DNA of 8,787 nt from Pseudomonadota bacterium (GCA_021822115.1 JAJZSA010000086.1:1-8787), one strand, 5' to 3'. Positions 1 through 8,720 are shown, counted from the first letter of the stretch. Notes: generated by a model not told the origin, from the sequence alone. Numbers and translations: made by a program.

Positions 1-930
1 CTTGGCGGTGTCGCGCTTGTATTCGTCCAGCCCGTCCCATTTGTTCACCGCCAGCACCAGCGCACGCCCGGCCTGCAACACGAAGTCGGCCAGGTGCGCA
101 TCCTGCTCGGTGATCTGGTCGCGCGCATCCACCACCAGCACCACCACGTTGGCATCCTCGATGGCCTGCAAGGTCTTCACCACCGAGAACTTCTCGATGG
201 CCTCGTCGATCTTGCCGCGCTTGCGCACGCCGGCGGTATCGATGATGGTGTATTGCTTGCCCGCGCGCTCGAAGTCGATGTAGATCGAATCGCGCGTGGT
301 GCCCGGCAGGTCGAAGGCGATCACGCGCTCTTCGCCCAGGATGGCGTTGACCAGCGTGGATTTACCCACGTTGGGGCGGCCGACGATGGCCAGCTTGGGA
401 TGATCGGATGCCGCTTCCGCCTCGTCTTCCGTCGCCGGCAATTCCTCCAGCGCCAGTTCGATCATCTCATTCACGTTCTCGCCGTGCGCCGAGGAGATGG
501 GGATGGGCTCGCCCAGTCCCAGTTCGTAGAACTCGGCAGCGACGCGCACGCGCTGCATGCCTTCCGCCTTGTTCACCAGCAGCAGCACGGGACGCCCGGT
601 CTTGCGCAACTGCGTGGCGATGATCTTGTCGTGCGGCGTCATGCCATCGCGCGCATCCACCAGGAACAGCACCAGATCGGCCTCGTCCACGGCCTGGCGC
701 GTCTGGCGTGCCATCTCGTGCAGGATGCCCTCCTTGGCCACCGGTTCCAGGCCGCCGGTGTCCACCACCAGATAGGGACGACTGCCGACGCGGCCGCGCC
801 CGTAGTGGCGGTCGCGCGTGAGACCGGGCAGGTCCGCCACCAGGGCATCACGGCTGCGCGTGAGGCGGTTGAACAAGGTGGATTTGCCGACGTTGGGACG
901 GCCGACCAGGACCAGGGTGGGTAACATCAT
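1..930 (-). CDS. der: Ribosome biogenesis GTPase Der (EngA), 3'-truncated by window edge
   Basis: Der is a double-GTPase that assists late 50S ribosomal subunit assembly. Only the first 309-310 codons are present; the family is usually about 440-490 residues, so the end of the second GTPase domain and the C-terminal KH-like domain lie outside the window. Numbering from the second ATG (927), the first G domain shows the P-loop GRPNVGKS at 9-16, DTGG at 56-59, NKAE at 119-122 and an SSAHG segment at 145-149. An acidic linker (about 163-175) leads to the second G domain with GRPNVGKS at 183-190, DTAG at 230-233 and NKWD at 295-298. Two tandem ATGs (930 and 927) are possible starts. The first overlaps the bamB stop as ATGA, the second shares one base with it. 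The upstream Shine-Dalgarno is weak, so coupling to bamB translation is likely. Identity is certain; the exact start is not. Confidence 0.97.
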   Translation of the reverse strand, partial: MMLPTLVLVGRPNVGKSTLFNRLTRSRDALVADLPGLTRDRHYGRGRVGSRPYLVVDTGGLEPVAKEGILHEMARQTRQAVDEADLVLFLVDARDGMTPHDKIIATQLRKTGRPVLLLVNKAEGMQRVRVAAEFYELGLGEPIPISSAHGENVNEMIELALEELPATEDEAEAASDHPKLAIVGRPNVGKSTLVNAILGEERVIAFDLPGTTRDSIYIDFERAGKQYTIIDTAGVRKRGKIDEAIEKFSVVKTLQAIEDANVVVLVVDARDQITEQDAHLADFVLQAGRALVLAVNKWDGLDEYKRDTAK

Positions 931-2057
931 CTATTCACCGTCACGGACAGCAGCTCACCGTCGCGGGTCTGCACCAGCGCACCGTCGCCCAACAGCACCG
1001 GGGCCGTCAGGATCGGGCTGCCGTCGGTGGTCTCGCGCGCCGCGATACTGCCATCGTTGATATTCAGCACATGCATCATGCCTTCGAAGTCGCCCAGCAA
1101 CAGGTAATCCGGCAAGGGATACGGCGCGCTCATGCCGCGACGCAGGTGCTGGTCGTTCTTCCACAGCGTGGCGCCGCTATTGCGGTCCAGCGCATAGATC
1201 ACGCCGTCGCTGTCGGTCACGTACAGATAGGCGCCGAACAGCGCCAGCCCCTTGTCGCTGGACAGGTCGCGCGTCCACAAGGTGTTGCCCTGGATCGCGT
1301 CGAAACAGACCAGCCGCCCCTGGAACGCGATGGCGCAGACTTGCTTGTCATCCACCGCCGGCAGGCTGGTGATGTCGCTGATGCGTTCCAGTTCGGTGGT
1401 GCCGCGTGGCTGCGAGACGGTCGCCTCCCAGATCACGGTGCCCTTGGTCAGCCCCAGCGCCACCATGCGGCCGGCGGCGAAACCGGCGTACACCATGCCG
1501 TTACGCACCACCACACCGGCCGTGTTGCGCACGCTCAGGGCCGGCGTCGGACGCTCATACGTCCACAGGCGTTCACCGTTCTTCGCATCCAGCCCGGTGA
1601 TGCGGCCGTTGCCGGTACGTACCACCACGGTGCCGCTGGCGACCTGCGGCGCGCTCAGCACCTCGCTGGACACCTGCACGCGCCATAACTGCTTGCCGTC
1701 CGTCTCGTCATAGGCTGCCAGCTCACCCTTGTCGCCACCGACCACCACCATGCCTTCACCGGCACCGACCCCGCCGGAGATGGCGAAGCCGGGCTCGATA
1801 CGCCACTGGCGCTGGCCGCTGTCGCGCTCGAAACGATAGAGGTATTCCGCACTGGCAGCGAACACCGCCTCGCGCGTGGCGGCCGGCGTCAGCACATCGA
1901 TGCCGGCATCGCCGAGCGCATGCTGCCAGCGCACGCTGATGTGTGCCGCCGGCTGGAAATCGACCAATGGCGCCGGTGCGACGGCGAGTTTGTCGCTACC
2001 GCAGGCCGACAGCAGCAGGACGCCGAGCAGCAGGCAAGCGTGGCGCAACAAGGTCAT
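927..2057 (-). CDS. bamB: Outer membrane protein assembly factor BamB (lipoprotein, beta-propeller)
   Basis: BamB is a lipoprotein subunit of the BAM complex, which folds beta-barrel proteins into the outer membrane. The 376-residue product starts with a short positively charged signal peptide and a lipobox L16-S17-A18-C19. Glycine at position 20 (+2) does not match the Asp Lol-avoidance signal, so outer-membrane sorting is expected. The rest is a PQQ-type beta-propeller with recurrent G-x-x-x-W blade ends at about 81-85, 121-125, 161-165, 206-210, 257-261 and 295-299. A segment ELERISDI at 222-229 resembles the conserved loop that in E. coli BamB carries residues important for BamA contact (from memory). 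Length is close to the family norm. The ATG at 2057 overlaps the yfgM stop by four bases (ATGA), and bamB overlaps der the same way. This yfgM-bamB-der order is the classical one. Confidence 0.97.
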   Translation of the reverse strand: MTLLRHACLLLGVLLLSACGSDKLAVAPAPLVDFQPAAHISVRWQHALGDAGIDVLTPAATREAVFAASAEYLYRFERDSGQRQWRIEPGFAISGGVGAGEGMVVVGGDKGELAAYDETDGKQLWRVQVSSEVLSAPQVASGTVVVRTGNGRITGLDAKNGERLWTYERPTPALSVRNTAGVVVRNGMVYAGFAAGRMVALGLTKGTVIWEATVSQPRGTTELERISDITSLPAVDDKQVCAIAFQGRLVCFDAIQGNTLWTRDLSSDKGLALFGAYLYVTDSDGVIYALDRNSGATLWKNDQHLRRGMSAPYPLPDYLLLGDFEGMMHVLNINDGSIAARETTDGSPILTAPVLLGDGALVQTRDGELLSVTVNR

Positions 2058-2692
2058 TTCGCGCTACCCAGACCGTCCAGCTTGAGCTGGGTCAGATTGT
2101 GCTGTGCGCCCTGCACATCGCTCTTCTCCAGCGCCAGCTTGTAGGCGCTGCGTGCCTCGTCGGTCTTGCCCTGCGCGGCCAGCACGTCGCCCTTCAGGTC
2201 GGCATACAGGCCGTCGTAGGCGGCGGCATGCGGTGCGGCGAGCTGCTTGAGCGCCGCATCGTACTGTTTCTCGTCCAGCAACAGGGCGGCCAGCTGCAAA
2301 CGTGCGACCGTCTGCACCCCGCTCTCGTCGGCATGCTCGACCACCCATTGCAGACGCACCTGGGCGCGCTTGGCATCACCCGCCTCGCGCGCCGTTTGCG
2401 CGGCCAGCAATTGCGCACGCACCGCATAGGGGCTGCCGGCATGGCGTTCCGCCAGTGCATCGGCGGCATCGCCGATACGCTTGGGGTCGCCGCTGGCGGC
2501 CTGCTTGAGCACCTCTTCGAACAGGGTGGCGGCCGCGTCCGCCTGGCCGGCCTGATGCTGTTTCCAGAACTGGCTACCGGCAAAAGCCAGCAGCGCAACG
2601 ATCAATACGCCATAGACCCAGTTGCTGTTCGCTTTCCACCACGCCTTGAGCGCGTCGACTTGTTCCTGTTCATGCAAATCCAATTCAGCCAT
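2054..2692 (-). CDS. yfgM: YfgM family inner-membrane TPR protein (ancillary SecYEG translocon subunit)
   Basis: The 212-residue product has a short cytoplasmic N-terminus, a single transmembrane segment at about 25-40 ([16 protein letters not shown]) and a periplasmic Ala-rich helical domain typical of the TPR_21/YfgM family. Repeat-like helices run from about 50 to 200. In E. coli YfgM binds SecYEG and the chaperone PpiD and connects translocation to periplasmic folding; the same role is inferred here. An open frame continues upstream to about 2842, but the ATG at 2692 is preferred. It begins the conserved [11 protein letters not shown] start and is preceded by an AAGGAA ribosome-binding site at 2699-2704 with good spacing. 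The extra upstream residues are Arg/Ser-rich noise inside hisS. With this start the gene overlaps the end of hisS by 8 bp and the start of bamB by 4 bp. Confidence 0.93.
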   Translation of the reverse strand: MAELDLHEQEQVDALKAWWKANSNWVYGVLIVALLAFAGSQFWKQHQAGQADAAATLFEEVLKQAASGDPKRIGDAADALAERHAGSPYAVRAQLLAAQTAREAGDAKRAQVRLQWVVEHADESGVQTVARLQLAALLLDEKQYDAALKQLAAPHAAAYDGLYADLKGDVLAAQGKTDEARSAYKLALEKSDVQGAQHNLTQLKLDGLGSAK

Positions 2693-3971
2693 TTTCCGTT
2701 CCTTGTTTGATCGATCCACGAATCTTGTGTGCCAGTTCAGCCAGCGCGACGCGCTGCTGCTCGCCGCCCTCGCGCAACGGCTTGAGCATGGCCGCCTGTG
2801 CCGCCGCCTCATCGTCGCCGATGATGACCGCACATTGCGCACCGCTGCCGTCCGCCTTCTTCATCTGCGACTTGAAGCTGCCGCCGCCGCAATGCAGCAG
2901 CACGCGCAGGCCCGCATCGCGCAGACTTTCTGCCGCCTGCCATGCCACGCTCGCCGCCTGCTCGCCCTGATGCACCACATACACATCCAGCGGTGCAGCG
3001 GGTGCGCGCATGCCGTCTTCCTGCAACAACGCCAGCAGACGTTCCACGCCCATGGCGAAGCCCATGGCCGGCGCCGGTTTGCCGCCGATCTGTTCGATCA
3101 GGCCGTCGAAACGACCACCGGCGCAGATGGTGCCCTGCGCGCCGAGGCGCGTGGTGACCCACTCGAACACCGTGCGGTTGTAGTAATCCAGCCCGCGCAC
3201 CAGGCGCGGGTTGATCTCATAGGCGATGCCATGCTGTTTGAGGATGGTCTGCACTGTCTCGAAGTGTTTGAGCGCGTCCTCTTCCAGTTCGTCCATCAGC
3301 TTGGGCGCCTTACCCACCAGTTCCTGCATCGCCGGGTTCTTGGTGTCCAGGATGCGCAGCGGGTTGCTGTACAGGCGGCGTTGCGCATCGGCATCCAGCG
3401 CGTCCTTGTGATGCTCGAAATAGGCGATCAGCTTGTCGCGATGACGCTGGCGCGAAGCGCTGTCGCCCAAGGTGTTCAGTTGCAGCGACACATCCTTGAT
3501 GCCCAGCTTGTTCCACAGCCGCGCGCACATCACGATCTGCTCGGCATCGATGTCCGGCCCGGCGAAGCCCATGGCTTCCACGCCGATCTGATGGAACTGG
3601 CGATAACGCCCCTTCTGCGGGCGCTCGTGGCGGAACATCGGACCGCTGTACCACAGACGCTGCGGCGCGTTGTACAGCAGGTTGTGCTGCAACACGGCAC
3701 GCACGCAGGAGGCGGTGCCTTCCGGACGCAGCGTGAGGTGATCGCCGTTCAGGCTATCCTCGAAGCTGTACATCTCCTTCTCGACGATGTCGGTGACCTC
3801 GCCGATGGCGCGCTTGAACAGCGCGGTCGGCTCCACCAGCGGCATGCGGATGTTGCGATAGCCATAGGCTTCCAGCCACTCGCGCACGGTATCCTCGAAC
3901 CACAGCCACTGCGTTGCCTCATCGGGGAGGATGTCATTCATGCCTTTCACGGCTTGCAACGCATTACTCAT
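2685..3971 (-). CDS. hisS: Histidine--tRNA ligase (class II aminoacyl-tRNA synthetase)
   Basis: HisRS charges tRNA-His with histidine using ATP in the cytoplasm. The 428-residue product has normal length and all the class II landmarks. These are the N-terminal [12 protein letters not shown] (5-16), the motif 1 region with TLRPEGTA (80-87), motif 2 [16 protein letters not shown] (113-128), the histidine-binding loop [11 protein letters not shown] (257-267), [11 protein letters not shown] (281-291) and motif 3 GFAMGVERL (304-312) with its catalytic arginine. The C-terminal anticodon-binding domain covers about 328-428. The start ATG at 3971 forms a 4-bp ATGA overlap with the ispG stop and is preceded only by a weak purine-rich site, so coupled translation is likely. 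The end overlaps yfgM by 8 bp. The ispG-hisS-yfgM order is shared with E. coli. Confidence 0.98.
   Translation of the reverse strand: MSNALQAVKGMNDILPDEATQWLWFEDTVREWLEAYGYRNIRMPLVEPTALFKRAIGEVTDIVEKEMYSFEDSLNGDHLTLRPEGTASCVRAVLQHNLLYNAPQRLWYSGPMFRHERPQKGRYRQFHQIGVEAMGFAGPDIDAEQIVMCARLWNKLGIKDVSLQLNTLGDSASRQRHRDKLIAYFEHHKDALDADAQRRLYSNPLRILDTKNPAMQELVGKAPKLMDELEEDALKHFETVQTILKQHGIAYEINPRLVRGLDYYNRTVFEWVTTRLGAQGTICAGGRFDGLIEQIGGKPAPAMGFAMGVERLLALLQEDGMRAPAAPLDVYVVHQGEQAASVAWQAAESLRDAGLRVLLHCGGGSFKSQMKKADGSGAQCAVIIGDDEAAAQAAMLKPLREGGEQQRVALAELAHKIRGSIKQGTENG
2699..2704 (-). promoter_or_regulatory. Ribosome-binding site of yfgM
   Basis: AAGGAA lies within the 3' end of hisS, with AGGA seven bases before the ATG at 2692. 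It selects this start against the longer upstream in-frame extension inside hisS. Confidence 0.7.
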
Positions 3972-5191
3972 TTCTTCACGTACTTTCTTGCTACATAGTC
4001 ATTGACGAGCTGGGTGAATTCGGCGGCGATATTGTCGCCGCGCAGGGTCACTGTCTTCTCGCCGTCTTCATAGACCGGGGCGGAAGGTGTCTCGCCGGTG
4101 CCAGGCAGACTGATGCCGATGTTGGCCATCTTGCTCTCGCCGGGACCGTTCACGATGCAGCCCATCACCGCCACCGTCATCTCTTCCACGCCACTGTACT
4201 GTTCGCGCCACAGCGGCATCTGCGCACGCAGATAGGCCTGGATGTCCTGCGCCAGTTCCTGGAACACGGTCGAGGTCGTACGGCCGCAGCCAGGACAGGC
4301 GGTAACCATGGGCGTGAACGAACGCAGCCCCATGGTCTGCAGGATCTCCTGCGCCACCACCACCTCTTCGGTGCGTGCGCCACCCGGCGGCGGCGTCAGC
4401 GACACACGGATGGTGTCGCCGATGCCCTGCTGCAACAGCACGGCCAGCGCAGCGGTGGAGGCGACGATGCCCTTGGAACCCATGCCCGCCTCGGTCAAGC
4501 CCAGGTGCAAAGCGTAATCGCAACGCTTGGCCAGCTCCTGATATACCGCGATCAGGTCCTGCACCTCGCTCACCTTGCACGACAGCACGATGCGCTCGCG
4601 CGGCAGCCCCAGTTCTTCGGCACGCTGCGCGCTCTCCAGCGCGGAGACGATCAGCGCTTCGCGCGTCACCTCGCTGACATCCTTGGGCTGCGCCAGCTTG
4701 GCGTTCTCGTCCATCATGCGCACCACCACGTCCTGGTCCAGGCTGCCCCAGTTGACGCCGATGCGCACCGGCTTGTCATACTGTTTCGCCACCGCGATCA
4801 TCATGGCGAACTGGTCCTCGCCCTTGCGGTTGCGGCCGACGTTGCCGGGGTTGATGCGGTACTTGGCCAGCGCCTGCGCGCATTCCGGATATTCGGTGAG
4901 CAGACGATGGCCGTTGTAATGGAAGTCGCCGATCAGCGGCACCTTGCAGCCCAGCGCGTCCAGCCGACGGCGGATATGCGGCACGGCCGCGGCCGCCTCC
5001 GAGGTATTCACCGTGATGCGCACCAGTTCGGAACCGGCCTGTGCCAGTTCATGCACCTGCTTGGTGGTACTGGTGATATCCGCGGTATCGGTGTTGGTCA
5101 TGGACTGCACCACGATGGGTGCGTCGCCGCCGATGACCACGTCACCGACGCGTACGCCGCGCGTGGCATGGCGCCGTATGGATGGATGCAT
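3968..5191 (-). CDS. ispG: 4-hydroxy-3-methylbut-2-enyl diphosphate synthase (IspG/GcpE)
   Basis: IspG is the [4Fe-4S] enzyme of the MEP pathway that converts MEcPP to HMBPP with electrons from flavodoxin or ferredoxin. The 407-residue product has the N-terminal TIM-barrel core, with [11 protein letters not shown] at 28-38, RINPGNVG at 112-119 and RIGVNWGSL at 143-151. The C-terminal cluster domain has cysteines C299 and C302 (ACPGCG) plus C345 in [11 protein letters not shown], followed by the conserved glutamate E352. These match C270, C273, C305 and E312 of E. coli IspG (numbers recalled). It is about 35 residues longer than the E. coli enzyme. The extra length lies before the first cysteine and in an 11-residue longer spacer between the second and third cysteines, a form common in betaproteobacteria. 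The start ATG at 5191 lies 6 bp after rodZ; a GGAG at 5201-5204 overlaps the last rodZ codons. Confidence 0.98.
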   Translation of the reverse strand: MHPSIRRHATRGVRVGDVVIGGDAPIVVQSMTNTDTADITSTTKQVHELAQAGSELVRITVNTSEAAAAVPHIRRRLDALGCKVPLIGDFHYNGHRLLTEYPECAQALAKYRINPGNVGRNRKGEDQFAMMIAVAKQYDKPVRIGVNWGSLDQDVVVRMMDENAKLAQPKDVSEVTREALIVSALESAQRAEELGLPRERIVLSCKVSEVQDLIAVYQELAKRCDYALHLGLTEAGMGSKGIVASTAALAVLLQQGIGDTIRVSLTPPPGGARTEEVVVAQEILQTMGLRSFTPMVTACPGCGRTTSTVFQELAQDIQAYLRAQMPLWREQYSGVEEMTVAVMGCIVNGPGESKMANIGISLPGTGETPSAPVYEDGEKTVTLRGDNIAAEFTQLVNDYVARKYVKK

Positions 5192-5197
5192 CTCGTT

Positions 5198-6427
5198 CTA
5201 CTCCAGAATCATCTTGCCGACACTGCCCGGGGCCAGACCAGACAGGTCGACTTCCTTGCCGTGATAGTACATGCGGATCGCGGACGGTCGGGCGATGGTG
5301 ATGTCATACGGTGCACGGTGGTTGCCGCCTACCCACTTCTCCTCGCCCGCCTTGGTCACGCGCGACAGCAGGATCTCGCCTTTCACATCCTTGATCTCCA
5401 TCCAGACTTCTTCCAGGAACACGATATGGATGGGACGTTTCATCAGTTGCGCCAGCGGCATGGCCGGTTTCGCCGGCGTATCGCTATCCGCCCCGGCAGC
5501 GTCCGGCGCATCTGCGGCCGCCGCTTGCACCGGCTTGGATGCAGGCTGTGCCGCCACCGGTGCGGCAGGTTTGACCGGCGCAGTCGCGGGCGGTGGCGAC
5601 ACCGGCTTGGCCGGTTCTGTCGGGGCGGCTGCCGGAGCCGGTTTAGTCGCCACGACAGGCTTCGGCGTCGCGGCCGGTTTCACCGGCACCACCGGTGCAG
5701 GCTTGCTCTCGACCGCCACCGGCTTGGGTGTCGGCGCCGGCGCTGCCGGCTTCACTGCTGCGGGGGCGGGTTTCTCCACCGGTTTTTCCACTGGCTTGAC
5801 GGCAACCGGCTCAGGTGTTTTCTGCACCACTTTATCCACCACCTTCTCGGGCAGCGGGGTGGCCGTCTTCTCCGGTTCCGGCGCGACCGCGGCCGGTTCG
5901 GCTGGCGCGGCCTCCGCGACGGCGGAGGCGGCGCCCTGCTCCTGCGTCGCTTCGACCACAGGCGGCGCCACCTCGGCCGGTTTGGCCGGCGGCGCTTCCA
6001 GTACGCCACGGTTGGACCAGATGAACACGGCCAGCACGAAAGCCAGCAGCAGCGCGCCGTACATCAGGTAATTGCTGCGCCGGTTGTTGTCGCCGGAATG
6101 CGGCAACGGCGCCCCGCCCGCCTGCACGTCGGTGACGTCGAAGTGATGTTCGGTCTCGGTATGCGTGGCCAACAGCAGTTGCGCCTCGTCGATGCCCAGC
6201 ACGCGCGCATAGCTGCGCACGAAACCGCGCAGGAAGGTGCCCTGCGGCAGGTGCGCCATATCGTCCTGCTCCAGCGCCTCGACCTGACGCACGCTGAACT
6301 TCACGCGCTCGGCGATCTCCTCCACGGTGAGTCCCTGCGCCTCGCGTGCGGCGCGCAAGGTCGCGCCTACGCTCAGAGTCGCCGTCGCTTCCGGCATTGC
6401 GTCCATCCCTGCTTTCCTCTCTTCCAT
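5198..6427 (-). CDS. rodZ: RodZ-like cell-shape protein (HTH, TM, Pro/Ala-rich linker, DUF4115)
   Basis: RodZ links the MreB cytoskeleton to the membrane and the wall-elongation machinery. Counted from the ATG at 6427 (409 aa), a cytoplasmic helix-turn-helix of the HTH_25 type spans about 20-88, including GATLRAAREAQGLTVEEIA and the GTFLRGFVRSYARVLGID segment. A basic NNRRSN precedes one transmembrane helix at about 120-137. Residues from about 146 to 326 form a long Pro/Ala/Lys/Val-rich periplasmic linker, and a C-terminal DUF4115 beta domain occupies about 331-409. E. coli RodZ has 337 residues; the excess here is mainly linker. Three starts compete: GTG 6430, ATG 6427 (sharing one base with the pilF stop, with GAGG just upstream) and ATG 6406 (with AGGA eight bases upstream). 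I chose 6427, but 6406 is nearly as good. A six-base gap separates it from ispG. Confidence 0.93.
   Translation of the reverse strand: MEERKAGMDAMPEATATLSVGATLRAAREAQGLTVEEIAERVKFSVRQVEALEQDDMAHLPQGTFLRGFVRSYARVLGIDEAQLLLATHTETEHHFDVTDVQAGGAPLPHSGDNNRRSNYLMYGALLLAFVLAVFIWSNRGVLEAPPAKPAEVAPPVVEATQEQGAASAVAEAAPAEPAAVAPEPEKTATPLPEKVVDKVVQKTPEPVAVKPVEKPVEKPAPAAVKPAAPAPTPKPVAVESKPAPVVPVKPAATPKPVVATKPAPAAAPTEPAKPVSPPPATAPVKPAAPVAAQPASKPVQAAAADAPDAAGADSDTPAKPAMPLAQLMKRPIHIVFLEEVWMEIKDVKGEILLSRVTKAGEEKWVGGNHRAPYDITIARPSAIRMYYHGKEVDLSGLAPGSVGKMILE
5201..5204 (-). promoter_or_regulatory. Ribosome-binding site of ispG
   Basis: GGAG spans the last two sense codons of rodZ, nine bases before the ispG ATG at 5191. 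It supports that start and close coupling of the two genes. Confidence 0.6.
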
Positions 6428-7173
6428 CACTCCCTCGCTTGCAGTCGTTGAGCCTCGGTAGAATCGGGGAACCGGTTGCGCAGCTGCATGGCGTAGCTGG
6501 CCTCGGCATTGCGGTCATTCATCTTGCGCGCGATACGCACCGCCAGCCACAGTTGCGCGGCATCCAGTTCCGGATCGGTCTGCAGGAAACGTTGCCAGTG
6601 CATCCGGGCCATCACGTAATCCCCGCGCGTGTAATTCAGTTCGGCCATCCCCACCAAGGCTTCCGGCATCTCGGGATGCAGGATCAGCGCGCGCTCCAGA
6701 TAGCTGCTCGCAGCAGCGAAGTCGCCCGCCTTGATCGAGCACACGCCGGCATTGGCATAGGCCAGGTCGGGCGTGGCGTAGAGCGGGTCCTTCAGCGCTT
6801 CCATGAATTGCGGGATGGATTCCTTGGCGCGACCGCGCTGGCACAGGAACCAGCCATAGTTGTTGTGCGTACCGGCGTTGCCCGGTTCCAGTTTGAGACT
6901 GCGCCGGAAGTCGCGATCCGCCTCCTCATCCTCCTTCAGCGTCATACGCACCAGCGCACGCACGTTGTAGGCCGGGGCATAGCCATCGTCGGCCTGCAAC
7001 GCGGCGCCGATCTCCTGCAAGGCGATGGCATATTGTCCGCGCTCGAAATAGGACGCTGCCAGCTCGGTGTGGATCTTCGCGCTCTTGCTCGCGCGCTCAT
7101 CGACTTCCGACGCCCCGCCACAAGCGGTCAGCGACAACAGCAGCAGCGGATACAACAGACCACGCTTCATCAT
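6427..7173 (-). CDS. pilF: Type IV pilus biogenesis/stability lipoprotein PilF (PilW), TPR pilotin
   Basis: PilF/PilW is an outer-membrane lipoprotein that helps the PilQ secretin multimerise and stabilises type IV pili. From the ATG at 7173 the product is 248 residues. A signal peptide ends in the lipobox L15-T16-A17-C18, with Gly at +2 and so likely outer-membrane sorting. Tandem TPR units follow at about 33-66, 67-100, 101-134, 137-170 and 171-204. Recognisable elements include [11 protein letters not shown] (101-111), ARMHWQRFL (189-197), and a C-terminal [10 protein letters not shown] (232-241) typical of the family. A GGAGG site at 7181-7185, seven bases upstream, favours this ATG over the immediately following one at 7170. 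An open frame extends far upstream to about 7701 but lies wholly inside rlmN and lacks family character. Pilus assembly genes themselves are not in this window, so function rests on family match and conserved position. Confidence 0.93.
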   Translation of the reverse strand: MMKRGLLYPLLLLSLTACGGASEVDERASKSAKIHTELAASYFERGQYAIALQEIGAALQADDGYAPAYNVRALVRMTLKEDEEADRDFRRSLKLEPGNAGTHNNYGWFLCQRGRAKESIPQFMEALKDPLYATPDLAYANAGVCSIKAGDFAAASSYLERALILHPEMPEALVGMAELNYTRGDYVMARMHWQRFLQTDPELDAAQLWLAVRIARKMNDRNAEASYAMQLRNRFPDSTEAQRLQARE

Positions 7174-8252
7174 CGGCTCGCCTCCATCAGACGCAAGGTA
7201 CGTTTGGTCTTGTCCTGCACCTGCCCCGCCAGCTGGCCGCAGGCCGCCGCGATGTCGTCGCCGCGCACCTTGCGGATGGTGGTGACAAGATTCGCCTGCA
7301 TCAGGATGTCGCGGAAGCGCTTGACCGTCTCCATGTCGGAACGACGATACGGCGCTTGCGGGAACGGGTTGAACGGGATCAGGTTGAACTTGCACGGCAC
7401 CTCGCGCACCAGTTCGATCAGCTCGCGGGCGTCTTGCGGACGGTCGTTCACGCCGGCCAGCATCACGTATTCGAAGGTCACGAAATCGCGCGGCGCCTTC
7501 TCCAGATAACGCTGGCAGGCCGCCATCAGTTCGACCAGCGGATATTTCTGGTTGATCGGCACCAGTTCGTTGCGCAATGCATCGTTCGGCGCATGCAGCG
7601 AGATCGCCAGTGCCACCGGACATTCGTCGCGCAGCCGGTCCATCGCCGGCACCACGCCCGAGGTGGATACCGTCACGCGGCGGCGCGACAGGCCGTAACA
7701 ATGATCATCCAGCATCAGGCGCAAGGCGCTCACGCTGTTCTCGAAATTCAGCAGCGGCTCGCCCATGCCCATCAGCACCACGTTGGTGACCGGCCAGTTG
7801 CCGTCGGCATCCTTGCCGATCTCATGGTTGGCCCACCACACCTGGCCGATGATCTCGGCAGTGGACAGGTTGCGGTTGAAACCCTGCTTGCCGGTGGAGC
7901 AGAAGGCGCAATCCAGCGCACAGCCGGCCTGGGTCGACACGCACAAAGTGCCGCGCCCCTCTTCCGGGATGAACACGGTCTCCACTGCATTGCCGGTACC
8001 GACATCCAGCAGCCATTTGCGCGTGCCGTCAGTGGCGAGTTCCTCGCGCACCACGGTCGGCGTCCGGATGCAGGCGAGCTGCTTGAGTTTTTCGCGAAGA
8101 GAGATCGCCAGATCGCTCATCGCATCGAAATCGGACTCCCCGTTCTTGTAGATCCAGCGCAGCACCTGCCGGGCGCGGAACGGCTTTTCGCCGTGCGCCG
8201 CGAACCAGGCGGTCAGAGCTGCGGGTTCAAGATCGAGGAGGTTCTGCTTCAC
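7170..8252 (-). CDS. rlmN: Dual-specificity 23S rRNA/tRNA (adenine-C2) methyltransferase RlmN (radical SAM)
   Basis: RlmN methylates C2 of A2503 in 23S rRNA and of A37 in some tRNAs, through a radical-SAM ping-pong mechanism. The 360-residue product is of normal family length. It carries the radical SAM cluster motif C111-x3-C115-x2-C118 in the segment [20 protein letters not shown], and the GMGEP SAM-binding motif at 162-166. C338 in AAACGQLAG corresponds to the methyl-carrying cysteine (Cys355 in E. coli), and ETVFIPE at 91-97 is also conserved. The start is a GTG at 8252: no in-frame ATG occurs before residue 45, and the N-terminal [13 protein letters not shown] is typical of the family. 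No clear Shine-Dalgarno is visible in front of it. The ndk stop lies 16 bp upstream, so reinitiation after ndk is plausible. The 3' end overlaps pilF by four bases. Confidence 0.97.
   Translation of the reverse strand: MKQNLLDLEPAALTAWFAAHGEKPFRARQVLRWIYKNGESDFDAMSDLAISLREKLKQLACIRTPTVVREELATDGTRKWLLDVGTGNAVETVFIPEEGRGTLCVSTQAGCALDCAFCSTGKQGFNRNLSTAEIIGQVWWANHEIGKDADGNWPVTNVVLMGMGEPLLNFENSVSALRLMLDDHCYGLSRRRVTVSTSGVVPAMDRLRDECPVALAISLHAPNDALRNELVPINQKYPLVELMAACQRYLEKAPRDFVTFEYVMLAGVNDRPQDARELIELVREVPCKFNLIPFNPFPQAPYRRSDMETVKRFRDILMQANLVTTIRKVRGDDIAAACGQLAGQVQDKTKRTLRLMEASR
7181..7185 (-). promoter_or_regulatory. Ribosome-binding site of pilF
   Basis: GGAGG sits inside the last rlmN codons, seven bases before the ATG at 7173. 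It favours that start over the next codon (ATG at 7170) and over the long upstream in-frame extension. Confidence 0.75.
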
Positions 8253-8268
8253 TACGTCGCGTTTCTGA

Positions 8269-8694
8269 TCAACGGGAATAGACGTTCAGTGCCGGGAAGA
8301 AATAAGCGATCTCCACTGCGGCGGTCTCCGGTGCATCGGAACCGTGCACGGCGTTGGCATCGATGCTGTCGGCGAAATCGGCACGGATGGTGCCCTTCTC
8401 TGCCTTCTTCGGATCGGTGGCGCCCATCAGGTCGCGGTTCTTCAGGATCGCGCCTTCGCCTTCCAGCACCTGGATCATCACGGGACCGGAGATCATGAAG
8501 TTGACCAGGTCGTTGAAGAACGGACGTGCCTTGTGCACTGCGTAGAAACCTTCCGCCTCGGCGCGCGACAGTTGCGCCATGCGTGCGGCGACGATCTTCA
8601 GACCCGCGTTCTCGAAGCGGGTATAGATCTGGCCGATGACGTTCTTGGCAACGGCATCCGGCTTGATGATAGAAAGGGTACGTTCGACAGCCAT
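8269..8694 (-). CDS. ndk: Nucleoside diphosphate kinase
   Basis: Ndk transfers the gamma-phosphate from ATP to other NDPs through a phosphohistidine intermediate and balances NTP/dNTP pools. The 141-residue product has the standard length and every catalytic or binding position I could check: K11, Y51, F59, R87, T93, R104, N114 and the active-site H117 within NAVHGSDA (114-121). The N-terminal [12 protein letters not shown] is diagnostic. A TTG at 8706 would add four residues, but the ATG at 8694 is preferred because GGAG at 8701-8704 gives ideal spacing and the TTG would place the ribosome-binding site inside the gene. It is the first gene of the presumed operon, directly behind the promoter candidate, and ends 16 bp before rlmN. 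Confidence 0.98.
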   Translation of the reverse strand: MAVERTLSIIKPDAVAKNVIGQIYTRFENAGLKIVAARMAQLSRAEAEGFYAVHKARPFFNDLVNFMISGPVMIQVLEGEGAILKNRDLMGATDPKKAEKGTIRADFADSIDANAVHGSDAPETAAVEIAYFFPALNVYSR

Positions 8695-8698
8695 GCTT

Positions 8699-8704
8699 CT
8701 CTCC
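8699..8704 (-). promoter_or_regulatory. Ribosome-binding site of ndk
   Basis: GGAGAG lies with its GGAG core six bases before the ATG at 8694. It decides against the alternative in-frame TTG at 8706. Confidence 0.75.
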
Positions 8705-8720
8705 AAATGATTATTGTGAA

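Noticed and set aside
94..924. Plus-strand open frame of 276 codons antisense to der
   Set aside because: The opposite strand encodes Der with all GTPase motifs. This frame has only His/Gln/Arg-rich composition.
2693..2842. N-terminal extension of yfgM
   Set aside because: The extension is Arg/Ser-rich, lies inside hisS, has no family match, and would bury the good AAGGAA site in front of the ATG at 2692.
2622..3998. Plus-strand open frame of 458 codons antisense to hisS
   Set aside because: It mirrors hisS over its whole length. The translation is rich in His, Gln, Leu and Arg without domain features, so it is a shadow of codon bias.
5440..6000. Repeated CCGGT-rich words in the rodZ linker as a possible repeat array or uptake-sequence cluster
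   Set aside because: The repeats keep reading frame, vary in spacing and encode Lys-Pro-Ala units, so they are protein-level low complexity and not a CRISPR or regular DNA repeat.
3914..6451. Plus-strand open frame of 845 codons antisense to ispG and rodZ
   Set aside because: It lies exactly opposite two intact, motif-complete genes. Its product is His/Arg/Gly/Leu-rich low-complexity sequence of the kind produced by the antisense of GC-rich codons, with no recognisable domain and no good ribosome-binding site.
7174..7701. N-terminal extension of pilF into rlmN
   Set aside because: It would place a lipoprotein signal peptide in the middle of the protein. The GGAGG plus ATG at 7173 explains the start.
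7356..8498. Plus-strand open frame of 380 codons antisense to rlmN and ndk
   Set aside because: It runs across the junction of two well-supported genes on the other strand and shows no family resemblance.
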